From an uncultured Hyphomicrobiales bacterium (lineage in GTDB: Bacteria; Pseudomonadota; Alphaproteobacteria; Rhizobiales; Beijerinckiaceae), in assembly GCA_903902915.1 (NCBI GenBank), contig CAIUWR010000032.1:1-64000 (forward strand): a stretch of DNA of 64,000 nucleotides. The letters run 5' to 3'. Every line of letters starts with the position of its first letter. Within the stretch, counting starts at the first letter, position 1. Position numbers and translations under genes: made by a program. This document shows positions 46,541-55,509 of this stretch, one piece after another. Under the pieces are notes generated by a model, which did not search any database, was not told the DNA's origin, and saw only the letters and a program-made list of their open reading frames with translations.

Positions 46541-46921
46541 ATGTGCGATTATTCACTCGAAATGTACGGGTCACGCCCGGCCCGCGAATCCGAACGCTAC
46601 GAGACGACGCGCTTTCCATCGGGCAGCATCGGCCTGGCTTCGCCGGGAGATTGCGGCACGGCGGTCTGCGTTCAGTACGACACGCGGCTGCGGCTGGAGA
46701 ATATTCCTGTCCATCTGCAAACGACGCTGCGCATCAAGGCCAGCGAAGAAGTCACCTTCGTGCGCCTTGACCACGGCGCCTATCGGGATGGATTGCGCTT
46801 TTCCAACGGGAAGTGCGTTTCTCTGCAGCAACTGAACACCGGCGTCACGGCGGTGGTCGTCCAGATGCTTGAAAATGCGCCTGTGGCCGCGCCCGTCGCT
46901 TCGGCTTTCGAACGGGCCTGA
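46541..46921 (+). CDS. Small conserved-type hypothetical protein
   Basis: The 126-residue protein starts MCDYSLEMYGSRPARESERYETTRFPSG and includes GDCGTAVCVQYDTRLRLENIP and LRIKASEEVTFVRLDHGAYRDGLRFSNG. It has four Cys, no signal peptide and no membrane segment, and looks all-beta. GGAG stands upstream of ATG 46541. Flanking terminators make it a single-gene unit. I have the impression of relatives in Rhizobiales but cannot name a family or function. Confidence 0.7.
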   Translation: MCDYSLEMYGSRPARESERYETTRFPSGSIGLASPGDCGTAVCVQYDTRLRLENIPVHLQTTLRIKASEEVTFVRLDHGAYRDGLRFSNGKCVSLQQLNTGVTAVVVQMLENAPVAAPVASAFERA

Positions 46922-46964
46922 ACCGACCGCCAACAGGACTGAGGCGTCGCCCTCCACAAAGTTT

Positions 46965-46990
46965 CAGCCGCCCACTTCGACGGGCGGCTG
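46965..46990 (+). terminator. Hairpin after the hypothetical gene; 46922-47221 otherwise without a gene
   Basis: CAGCCGCCC (46965-46973) and GGGCGGCTG (46982-46990) form a perfect 9-bp stem with an eight-base loop, followed by a mixed T-containing stretch. The rest of the 300-base gap is the glnB leader. I looked for a sigma-54 -24/-12 site there and found no GG-N10-GC pair in good context. Confidence 0.6.
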
Positions 46991-47164
46991 ATTGCCGTCT
47001 GTTTCATGATGTCCGCCTGTTTTAAGCGATTTCGATCAGGGCGAGCGCCGATCCGGGGGAAAAGTCGCGACGACGTGCGCAAATTCGCGTCAAATTTCCG
47101 TCCCCCTTGTAAAAACGGCGTGGCGGTTTGCCTCAGCAGATGCTATCAGCCAGAGGTTTCCTGA

Positions 47165-47560
<396 letters not shown>

Positions 47561-47621
47561 CGTCCTCGCCCACAGCATTCCTCCCAGACCTCAACACATA
47601 ACCGACAAGAGAGGCTTTGAC

Positions 47622-49031
47622 ATGAAGACCGCCAAGGATGTCCTGAAGGCGATCAAGGACAATGACGTGAAATACGTCGATCTTCGCTTCACCGACCCGC
47701 GTGGAAAGTGGCAGCATGTGACCTTCGACCAGTCCCTCGTCGATGAGGATATGTTCTCCGAAGGCACGATGTTCGACGGCTCCTCGATCGCTGGCTGGAA
47801 GGCGATCAACGAGTCCGACATGACCCTCATGCCCGACCCGACCTCCGCCTGCATGGACCCCTTCTTCGCGGCGTCCACCATGGTCATCACCTGCGACATC
47901 CTGGAGCCCTCGACGGGCGAGCCCTACGGTCGCGATCCCCGCTCGATGGCGAAGAAGGCCGAGGCCTATCTGAAGTCCACCGGCATCGGCGACACCTGCT
48001 TCGTCGGCCCCGAGGCCGAATTCTTCGTGTTCGACGACGTGCGCTTCAAGGCCGATCCCTACAACACGGGCTTCGTCCTCGATTCCTCCGAACTGCCGTC
48101 CAACATGGACACCGCCTATGAAGGCGGCAACCTCGGGCACCGCGTCCGCACCAAGGGCGGCTACTTCCCGGTTCCCCCGGTCGACTCCGCTCAGGACATG
48201 CGCGGCGAAATGCTGGCGTCCATGGCCTCGATGGGCGCCGTGGTCGAGAAGCATCACCACGAAGTCGCCTCCGCCCAGCACGAACTCGGTCTGAAGTTCG
48301 GCACGCTGACGACGATGGCCGACCACATGCAGATCTACAAATACTGCATCCATCAGGTGGCCCAGAGCTACGGCAAGTCCGCGACCTTCATGCCCAAGCC
48401 CATCTTCGGCGACAATGGTTCGGGCATGCATGTCCACCAGTCGATCTGGAAGGCTGGCAAGCCGGTTATGGCTGGCAACAAATACGCCGACCTATCGCAG
48501 GAATGCCTCTACTACATCGGCGGCATCATCAAGCACGCCAAGGCTTTGAACGCCTTCACCAACCCGTCGACGAACTCCTACAAGCGCCTCGTCCCCGGCT
48601 ATGAAGCTCCCGTGCTGCTGGCCTATTCGGCCCGCAACCGTTCGGCCTCCTGCCGTATCCCGTGGACGAACAACCCGAAGGCCAAGCGCGTCGAGGTTCG
48701 CTTCCCCGATCCCACCGCCAATCCCTATCTCGCTTTCGCGGCCATGCTGATGGCCGGCCTCGACGGCATCCAAAACAAGATTGATCCGGGCGCCGCCATG
48801 GACAAGGATCTCTATGACCTCCCCCCCAAGGAGCTCAAGAAGATCCCGACCGTTTGCGGCTCGTTGCGCGAGGCGCTCTCGAACCTCGACAAGGACCGTT
48901 CGTTCCTGAAGTCCGGCGGCGTGTTCAACGACGACTTCATCGACAGCTACATCGAGCTGAAGATGCAGGATGTGATGCGCTTCGAAATGACGCCTCACCC
49001 GGTCGAATTCGACATGTATTATTCCTACTGA
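47622..49031 (+). CDS. glnA: Glutamine synthetase, type I
   Basis: The 469-residue enzyme has FDGSSIAGW, the metal-binding [19 protein letters not shown], the ATP-binding [12 protein letters not shown] region, NRSASCRIP, and the adenylylation Tyr398 in [10 protein letters not shown]. It makes glutamine from glutamate and ammonia and is controlled by adenylylation. ATG 47622 follows GAGAGG; the open frame upstream overlaps glnB and is not used. A strong terminator follows. Confidence 0.98.
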   Translation: MKTAKDVLKAIKDNDVKYVDLRFTDPRGKWQHVTFDQSLVDEDMFSEGTMFDGSSIAGWKAINESDMTLMPDPTSACMDPFFAASTMVITCDILEPSTGEPYGRDPRSMAKKAEAYLKSTGIGDTCFVGPEAEFFVFDDVRFKADPYNTGFVLDSSELPSNMDTAYEGGNLGHRVRTKGGYFPVPPVDSAQDMRGEMLASMASMGAVVEKHHHEVASAQHELGLKFGTLTTMADHMQIYKYCIHQVAQSYGKSATFMPKPIFGDNGSGMHVHQSIWKAGKPVMAGNKYADLSQECLYYIGGIIKHAKALNAFTNPSTNSYKRLVPGYEAPVLLAYSARNRSASCRIPWTNNPKAKRVEVRFPDPTANPYLAFAAMLMAGLDGIQNKIDPGAAMDKDLYDLPPKELKKIPTVCGSLREALSNLDKDRSFLKSGGVFNDDFIDSYIELKMQDVMRFEMTPHPVEFDMYYSY

Positions 49032-49083
49032 GCGGACCGTCCGGGGGCGTCACGCTTCCAGACGTCTGCTGTGAAACAAGGAT

Positions 49084-49112
49084 CCGGGCGCGTCAGCGTC
49101 CGGTTTTTTTTT
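49084..49112 (+). terminator. Intrinsic terminator of glnBA
   Basis: CCGGGCGC (49084-49091) and GCGTCCGG (49096-49103) form an 8-bp stem with one G-U pair and loop GTCA, followed by nine T residues. Confidence 0.92.
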
Positions 49113-49301
49113 GGTCGCTAAAGACCCAATCCGGCCATTCGAGGCGGAACCGTTGAATTCGTCCCGTTGGCCGTCCGGCCGATATCCCCCGTTATCTGAC
49201 GCATGACGCGCATATAGGCGCTGGCGCCTGATTTCGTCGCTTGACGTAACCGTGGCCAAGGCGTGACTTTAGGCGGGAGTTCACCAGGGGCGTCGGGGTT
49301 C

Positions 49302-50849
49302 ATGATCAACGAGCGGGAGATGCATGCGGCGCCGCTGCTTTCGCTGCGTGGAATCGTGAAGCGATTCGGCTCCTTCACCGCAAATGACCAGATCAGCCTC
49401 GACATTCACGAAGGCGAGGCCCACGCGCTGATTGGCGAGAATGGCGCGGGCAAATCGACTCTTGTGAAAATCATCTATGGATTGCTGGAGCCAACGGAGG
49501 GCGTGATCGCTTTCCATGGCCAGCCGGTGCGCCTCGCAGGCCCGGAGGCCGCCCGCGCGCAAGGCGTGGGCATGGTGTTTCAGCATTTCTCCCTCTTCGA
49601 CAACCTCACGGTAGCGGAGAACATCGCTCTTGTTCTGCCTCGCAAGACGCCGCTCTCGGGCCTGCGCGACCGGATTGCGGAAGTGGCCGACCGTTACAGG
49701 ATGCCGCTTGATCCTGACCGCGAGGTCTGGTCGCTTTCGGCGGGCGAGCGTCAACGCATCGAAATCGCGCGCTGCCTGTTGCAGGATCCCCGGCTGATCA
49801 TTTTGGACGAGCCCACCTCCGTCCTTACCCCACAAGAAGCCTACGCACTGTTCGAGACCCTTGACCGCCTGAAGGACGAAGGGCGGGCGCTTCTCTACAT
49901 TTCCCACAAACTCGAAGAGGTGCGTCGTCTGTGCGAGACGGCGACGATCCTGCGGCTGGGGCGCAAGGTGGGCAGTTGCGACCCGCGTCAGGAGAGCTCT
50001 CGCTCCCTCGCCGCTCTGATGGTTGGTTCCGCCATCTGCGACATACGCAGCCCGGCGACCCGCGACCTTGGGAGCGAGCGTCTGACGGTGAGCCACCTTT
50101 CGCTCGCCAGCGAAGACATCCACGGCGTTGATCTGGACGACGTGTCGCTCAGCGTGCGCTGTGGCGAAATTTTCGGGATCGCCGGCGTCGCCGGTAACGG
50201 ACAGTCGGAATTTTTCGCGGCCCTCTCGGGCGAACGTCTCGCGCAAAGCCATGAAGCGATCAGGCTCGACCGTCTTGCGGTCGGCAAAAGCGACATCACG
50301 GAACGGCGCAAGCGCGGCGCGGCCTTCGTGCCGGAAGAGCGCAATGGCCACGCGGCCGCAGGGGATTTTTCCCTTACCGGGAACTTCGTCCTGTCGCGTC
50401 ACGCCACCGTCGGCCTCATCTCTCGCGGCCTGATCCATTTTGGCAAGGCGCGCGCGCTGACCGCCGAGGTGATCGCCACCTTCGACGTGCGCAAGGCGGG
50501 CGAGGACCCGGCGGCGCGCACCCTGTCGGGCGGCAATCTGCAAAAATTCGTGGTGGGGCGCGAGATTCTGAGCGAGCCCAAAATCCTCGTGATCAATCAG
50601 CCGACCTGGGGCGTGGATGCGGCGGCGGCGGCCACGATCCGGCAAGCGCTTGTGGATCTGGCGGCGCGGGGCGCAGCCGTGCTGCTGATCAGTCAGGATC
50701 TCGACGAATTGTTCGAAATCTGCGACCGCATCGCGGTCATGCACGAAGGCCGCCTTTCGAAGGCGCGCGAGGCGCGGGGCGTCACCCGGGAGGAGATCGG
50801 TTTGCTGATGACGGGCGACGGGCCGGAAGGGAGCGCCCATGCGCATTGA
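49302..50849 (+). CDS. ABC transporter ATP-binding protein, nucleoside/BMP type (double NBD)
   Basis: The 515-residue protein has two nucleotide-binding domains. The first is complete: Walker A GENGAGKST, signature LSAGERQR, Walker B LIILDEPTS. The second has the degenerate GVAGNGQSE, signature LSGGNLQK and INQPTWGVD, as normal for the RbsA/YufO class. It drives the two downstream permeases. The start at 49302 is the better supported of several; ATG 49320 sits too close to its GGGAG. It overlaps the first permease by 11 bases. A palindrome AGGCGC-TG-GCGCCT at 49216-49229 lies upstream. Confidence 0.93.
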   Translation: MINEREMHAAPLLSLRGIVKRFGSFTANDQISLDIHEGEAHALIGENGAGKSTLVKIIYGLLEPTEGVIAFHGQPVRLAGPEAARAQGVGMVFQHFSLFDNLTVAENIALVLPRKTPLSGLRDRIAEVADRYRMPLDPDREVWSLSAGERQRIEIARCLLQDPRLIILDEPTSVLTPQEAYALFETLDRLKDEGRALLYISHKLEEVRRLCETATILRLGRKVGSCDPRQESSRSLAALMVGSAICDIRSPATRDLGSERLTVSHLSLASEDIHGVDLDDVSLSVRCGEIFGIAGVAGNGQSEFFAALSGERLAQSHEAIRLDRLAVGKSDITERRKRGAAFVPEERNGHAAAGDFSLTGNFVLSRHATVGLISRGLIHFGKARALTAEVIATFDVRKAGEDPAARTLSGGNLQKFVVGREILSEPKILVINQPTWGVDAAAAATIRQALVDLAARGAAVLLISQDLDELFEICDRIAVMHEGRLSKAREARGVTREEIGLLMTGDGPEGSAHAH

Positions 50850-51927
50850 TCTCGAACCTCGCCCCGCCCGCACCCTCGCCCTCGACATAGGGGCGCCCAT
50901 CGTCGCGCTGGTCGCCGCCATCATCTTTGGCGGGATCGTGATCTGGCTGCTGGGCAAATCTCCCACGCTGGCCTTTGAGGTCTATTTCATCAATCCGCTG
51001 CTGGAGGGATGGTCGCTCCAGGAACTGGCGGTGAAAGCCTGTCCGCTGGTGCTCATCGCGGTGGGCCTGAGCTTCTGCTACCGCGCCAATTTGTGGAACA
51101 TCGGCGCGGAGGGGCAATTCATCACGGGCGGCCTGCTGGGCGGCTGGCTCGGCATCCTCACCCACAACGAGGCATATCAGGGCCTCATCGGCGGCTGGTG
51201 GATCTTGCCTTCGATGCTGGTCCTTGGCGCCATTGGCGGCGCGCTCTACGCCTTGATTCCCGCATTGCTGAGGGTCTGGCTGGGCGCCTCGGAGATCCTC
51301 ACCAGCCTCATGCTGGTTTATGTCGCGGAACTGGGTCTCGACTGGCTGGTGCGCGGCCCCTTCAAGGATCCGGAGGGGTTCAACTTCCCCCAGAGCGTCG
51401 TCTTCGACGACATCGCGCGCCTGCCCTTTCTGGCCGAGGGCGAGCGCTTGCATGCGGGCGTGCTGCTGGCGCTGATCGCCGCGCTCATCGCGGCCTTCGT
51501 ATTCGCCCGCAGCCTCTTCGGCTTTGAAGTGCGGTTGATCGGCGAGGCGCCACGCGCGGCCCGGTTCGCGGGCTTCGACGACCGCAAGCTGACCCTTACG
51601 GTCTTCGTCATTTCGGGCGCGCTGGCGGGGCTGGCGGGCATCTGCGAAGTGGCGGGACAGATCGGGCAACTGACGCCGAAGATTTCGCCCGGCTACGGTT
51701 TCACGGCCATCATCGTGGCCTTCCTCGGGCGGCTCTCGCCCGTCGGCATTCTGGTGGCGGCGCTGGTGCTGGCGCTGACCTATATCGGTGGCGAGGCGGC
51801 GCAGGTGGAATTGTCCTTGCCCAGCGACATGACGCGCGCCTTCCAGGGCATCCTCCTGATGTGTGTCCTCGTGGCCGACATTGCGACGCGCTATCGCATC
51901 CGCCTGCGTTTGGGAGCCGCCGCATGA
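50839..51927 (+). CDS. ABC transporter permease, nucleoside/BMP type (first subunit)
   Basis: The 362-residue protein is strongly hydrophobic, with about eight to ten membrane segments. It carries the BPD_transp_2 signature FCYRANLWNIGAEGQFITGG and IGEAPRAARFAGF, the YufP-like subunit of BMP-dependent nucleoside transporters. It overlaps the ATPase gene by 11 bases and the second permease by four. Confidence 0.92.
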   Translation: MRIDLEPRPARTLALDIGAPIVALVAAIIFGGIVIWLLGKSPTLAFEVYFINPLLEGWSLQELAVKACPLVLIAVGLSFCYRANLWNIGAEGQFITGGLLGGWLGILTHNEAYQGLIGGWWILPSMLVLGAIGGALYALIPALLRVWLGASEILTSLMLVYVAELGLDWLVRGPFKDPEGFNFPQSVVFDDIARLPFLAEGERLHAGVLLALIAALIAAFVFARSLFGFEVRLIGEAPRAARFAGFDDRKLTLTVFVISGALAGLAGICEVAGQIGQLTPKISPGYGFTAIIVAFLGRLSPVGILVAALVLALTYIGGEAAQVELSLPSDMTRAFQGILLMCVLVADIATRYRIRLRLGAAA

Positions 51928-52847
51928 CGTCGGAAATGTTTCAGCTCATCCTGATGACCGTGGTGACGGCGGCGACGCCGCTGATCCTGGCGGCCATTGG
52001 CGAGCTGGTGACGGAGCGCGCGGGCGTCCTGAACCTCGGCGTGGAAGGCATGATGATTATGGGCGCGGCCCTCGGTTTCGCGGGCGCCTATGCAAGCGGC
52101 TCGACGACCATCGGCGCCCTGTGCGGCATAGTTGCGGGAACCTTGATGGCCGCGCTCTTTGGCTTGCTCACCATCGGACTGGCGATCAATCAGGTGGCGT
52201 CGGGCCTCGCCTTGACGATCTTCGGCCTCGGCCTGTCGGGCCTGCTCGGCACCGGATTCGTCGGCCTCAAGCGCGATGCGGCGCCGCAACTGCATATTCA
52301 GGGCCTGTCGGACCTGCCCTATATGGGCGAACTTGTGTTCGGCGAGGATCCGTTCGTTTATGCCGCCATCCTGCTCGTCGCCGGGACGGCATGGTTTTTG
52401 AGCCGCACGCGCGCTGGCCTCGCTCTGCGCGCCACGGGCGACAATCATCAGTCGGCCCATGCGCTGGGCCTGCCGGTGCGCCGCACGCGGTTTCTGGCGA
52501 CACTGTTCGGCGGCGCCTGCGCTGGACTGGCGGGCGCCTATCTCACGCTCGCCTACACGCCGTTCTGGTCGCCGGGCATGACGGCGGGGCGCGGCTGGAT
52601 CGCGCTGGCGCTGGTGGTCTTCGCTTCGTGGAGGCCGTGGCGGATTGTTTTGGGCGCGCTGCTCTTTGGCGGCGCAACCGTGCTGCAATTGCATGCACAG
52701 GCGGCCTCCTTCGGCCTTCCCGGACAGTTGCTGTCGGCGGCGCCCTATCTCGCGACCATCGTCGCACTTCTGTTTCTGAGTTCCGGGGCGCGCAGGAACG
52801 CCGCAGCGCCAGCCGCCCTCGGGCAGCCCTTCATCGCGCCCCGGTAG
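51924..52847 (+). CDS. ABC transporter permease, nucleoside/BMP type (second subunit)
   Basis: The 307-residue membrane protein has the YufQ-like signature ITERAGVLNLGVEGMM (here VTERAGVLNLGVEGMMIMGA) and LRATGDNHQSAHALGLPVRRTRF, with about eight membrane segments. ATG 51924 overlaps the previous stop in an ATGA junction. The binding-protein gene follows after 80 bases with its own promoter. Confidence 0.92.
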   Translation: MTSEMFQLILMTVVTAATPLILAAIGELVTERAGVLNLGVEGMMIMGAALGFAGAYASGSTTIGALCGIVAGTLMAALFGLLTIGLAINQVASGLALTIFGLGLSGLLGTGFVGLKRDAAPQLHIQGLSDLPYMGELVFGEDPFVYAAILLVAGTAWFLSRTRAGLALRATGDNHQSAHALGLPVRRTRFLATLFGGACAGLAGAYLTLAYTPFWSPGMTAGRGWIALALVVFASWRPWRIVLGALLFGGATVLQLHAQAASFGLPGQLLSAAPYLATIVALLFLSSGARRNAAAPAALGQPFIAPR

Positions 52848-52852
52848 GAAAA

Positions 52853-52881
52853 TTGCATGCGAATCTTGCCTGCGATATCAA
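52853..52881 (+). promoter_or_regulatory. Putative sigma-70 promoter of the binding-protein gene
   Basis: TTGCAT (52853-52858), a 17-base spacer and TATCAA (52876-52881) lie just before the binding-protein gene, whose AAGGGA site and ATG follow. A separate promoter would fit the excess of binding protein needed over permease. Confidence 0.5.
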
Positions 52882-52927
52882 TAGTAGAGTTCAAGTCAGG
52901 TTAAACGATCCAGAAAGGGAAACAAAA

Positions 52928-54001
52928 ATGAAGAAAACCGCGTTCAAACTGGTGCTCCTGTCGGCCGTGGCCATCGCCGCCGCCAGCGCCTCATTCGCCG
53001 CCGAAAAGCTCAAGGTCGGCTTCGTCTATGTCGGCCCCGTCGGCGATTTCGGCTATTCCTATCAGCATGATCAGGGCCGCATCGCCATGCAGAAGGCGCT
53101 CGGCGACAAGGTCGAGACGACCTTCCTCGAGAACGTGCCCGAGACCGACAGCGAGCGCTCCATCGAGCAGCTTGCCCGCTCCGGCCACAAGCTGATCTTC
53201 ACGACCTCGTTCGGCTTCATGGAGCCGACCCTGCGCGTGGCGAAGAAGTTTCCGGGCGTGAAGTTCGAACACGCCACCGGCTACAAGCGCGCCGGCAACG
53301 TCTCCACCTATACGGCGAAGTTCCATGAAGGCCGCTACGTGATCGGCCAGATCGCCGGCAAGATGACCAAGACGAACACGCTGGGCTACGTCGCCTCCTT
53401 CCCGATTCCCGAAGTGGTCGCTGGCATCAACGCCTTCATCCTGGGCGCGCAGTCGGTCAATCCCGATGTGAAGGTCAAGATCGTCTGGGCCAACACCTGG
53501 TTCGATCCGGGCAAGGAAGCTGACGCCGCCAAGGCCTTGCTGGCTCAGGGCGCCGACATCATCACCCAGCACACGGACTCCGCAGCCCCGCTGCAAGAGG
53601 CTGAAAAGGCTGGCAAGTTCGGCTTCGGTCAGGCTTCCGATCAGGCCCGCTTCGCACCGAAGGCGCAGTTGACCGCCATCGTCGACAACTGGTCCACCTA
53701 CTATATCGAGCGCACCAAGGCCGTGCTCGACGGAACCTGGAAGTCCACGGACACATTCGGTGGCATGGACGCCGACATGGTGCATCTCGCGCCCTTCGCC
53801 AACATGCCCGACGACGTGAAGAAGATGGCCGAAGAGACCGCAGCCGCCATCAAGGCGAAGAAGCTCAACCCCTTCAAGTGCCCGATCCTCGATCAGGACG
53901 GCAAGGCGGTCGAGTGCAAGGACGGCAAGGCCCTCTCGGACGCCCAGATCACCAGCATGAACTGGTATGTGAAGGGCGTTGACGACAAGCTGCCCAAGTA
54001 A
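52928..54001 (+). CDS. BMP-family ABC transporter substrate-binding protein
   Basis: The 357-residue precursor has a signal peptide (VLLSAVAIAAASASFA, cut before AEK) without a lipobox, so it is periplasmic rather than lipid-anchored. The BMP domain includes VGFVYVGPVGDFGYSYQHDQGR, ITQHTDSAAPLQEAEKAG and SDQARFAPKAQLTAIVDNW. Characterised relatives (PnrA, YufN-type) bind purine nucleosides. xdhABC follow at once, which supports a purine-related ligand such as xanthine, hypoxanthine or their nucleosides. Confidence 0.93.
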   Translation: MKKTAFKLVLLSAVAIAAASASFAAEKLKVGFVYVGPVGDFGYSYQHDQGRIAMQKALGDKVETTFLENVPETDSERSIEQLARSGHKLIFTTSFGFMEPTLRVAKKFPGVKFEHATGYKRAGNVSTYTAKFHEGRYVIGQIAGKMTKTNTLGYVASFPIPEVVAGINAFILGAQSVNPDVKVKIVWANTWFDPGKEADAAKALLAQGADIITQHTDSAAPLQEAEKAGKFGFGQASDQARFAPKAQLTAIVDNWSTYYIERTKAVLDGTWKSTDTFGGMDADMVHLAPFANMPDDVKKMAEETAAAIKAKKLNPFKCPILDQDGKAVECKDGKALSDAQITSMNWYVKGVDDKLPK

Positions 54002-54027
54002 GGCCAAAACGGACCCGCGAGCCCCAA

Positions 54028-55509
54028 ATGAAACGTGATCATATCAGCTTCATCTTCCGGGGCGCGCGGGTCGATCTTGCAGGCTTCTCTCCCCACGCCA
54101 CGCTTCTCGAATGGCTGCGGCTCAACGCGCGCGCCACCGGCACGAAGGAAGGCTGCGGCGAAGGCGACTGCGGCGCCTGCACCGTCGTTCTGGCGCGCGC
54201 CAGCGATGGTGCGCTCGATCTGCGTCCCGTCAACGCCTGCATCCTGCTCATGGGTCAGGTGGACGGGGCGGAGATCCTGACCGTCGAGGATCTGGCGGAG
54301 GGGAACACGTTGCATCCCATCCAGCAGGCCATGGTGGACCATCACGGTTCGCAATGCGGCTTCTGCACGCCGGGCATCGTCATGAGCCTTTTCGCCTTGC
54401 AGCAAAGCGCGCAAGGCCCCGTCACCCGCCCGCAGGTCGAGCGTGCGCTGGCGGGCAATCTGTGTCGATGCACCGGCTATCGACCCATCGTCGATGCGGC
54501 GATGGAATCCTGTTCCGGCCCCGCGCAAGACCGTTTCGCCGCCGCCACCGCGCTGCGCCTCGCAGCCCTTGCGGAAATGACCGACAGCGCCGACGTCTTC
54601 GTGGGAACGAGCACGCAATTTTTCGCCGCTCCCGCGAGCGAAGATGCGCTGGCGGCCCTCTATCTGGAACATCCCGACGCGCTCATCCTGTCGGGGGCGA
54701 CCGATGTGGGACTATGGATCACCAAGGCCCTTCAGACCCCGCCCAAGATCATCTGGCTGGGCCGGTTGCGCGGCGCCTTCACCGCGATCGAGGCGGGCGA
54801 CAAGGCGCTTTCTCTGGGCGCTGGCCTGACGCTGGCCGACGCAAGCGCGCCGCTCATCACCCTCCATCCGGATTTCGCCGAGATCATGCGCCGCTTCGGC
54901 TCCGCGCAGGTGCGCGCCTCCGGCACCATTGGCGGCAGTCTCGCCAACGGCTCGCCCATCGGCGACATCGCGCCCTGCCTCATCGCGCTGGGCGCCGAGA
55001 TTGAACTGCGGCGCGGGAGCGATTTGCGCCGCCTGCCGCTTGAAGCCTATTTCATCGCCTACAAACAGCAAGACCGACGCTCGGGCGAATATCTGCGCCG
55101 CATCATCATTCCCCGTCCCGCGCCAGACCGCGCATTCCGCGCCTTCAAGGTCAGCAAGCGCTTCGATGAAGATATTTCGGCTGTGCTGGGCGCCTTCCAT
55201 ATCGGGCTGGCGGGACGGCATGTGATCTTCGCCCGCATCGCCTTTGGCGGCATGGCGGCGACCCCCTCGCGCGCGCCGCAGGCGGAGATGGCGGCCATAG
55301 GCATCGACCTCGACGCCCCCGCCACCTGGGCCGAAGCGCTGACGGCGATTACGCTGGATTACGCCCCCATTGACGATGCGCGGGCTTCGGCTGGCTACCG
55401 CACATTGATCTCGCGAAACCTTTTTCTCAAAACATTGATGGAAATATCTGGAATACCAGCCGAAATAACCCGAATATCAGGCTTTGAGGTTCCTCATGCC
55501 GCCGAATGA
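54028..55509 (+). CDS. xdhA: Xanthine dehydrogenase small subunit (2Fe-2S and FAD)
   Basis: The 493-residue subunit has a plant-type [2Fe-2S] site (GCGEGDCGACTVV) and a second cluster (GSQCGFCTPGIVMS, LCRCTGYRPIVDA). An FAD domain follows from about 190 (LILSGATDVGLWITK, ASGTIGGSLANGSPIGD). Electrons pass from the molybdenum centre in XdhB through these clusters to FAD and NAD. It starts 26 bases after the BMP gene and its end overlaps xdhB by 14 bases. Confidence 0.95.
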   Translation: MKRDHISFIFRGARVDLAGFSPHATLLEWLRLNARATGTKEGCGEGDCGACTVVLARASDGALDLRPVNACILLMGQVDGAEILTVEDLAEGNTLHPIQQAMVDHHGSQCGFCTPGIVMSLFALQQSAQGPVTRPQVERALAGNLCRCTGYRPIVDAAMESCSGPAQDRFAAATALRLAALAEMTDSADVFVGTSTQFFAAPASEDALAALYLEHPDALILSGATDVGLWITKALQTPPKIIWLGRLRGAFTAIEAGDKALSLGAGLTLADASAPLITLHPDFAEIMRRFGSAQVRASGTIGGSLANGSPIGDIAPCLIALGAEIELRRGSDLRRLPLEAYFIAYKQQDRRSGEYLRRIIIPRPAPDRAFRAFKVSKRFDEDISAVLGAFHIGLAGRHVIFARIAFGGMAATPSRAPQAEMAAIGIDLDAPATWAEALTAITLDYAPIDDARASAGYRTLISRNLFLKTLMEISGIPAEITRISGFEVPHAAE

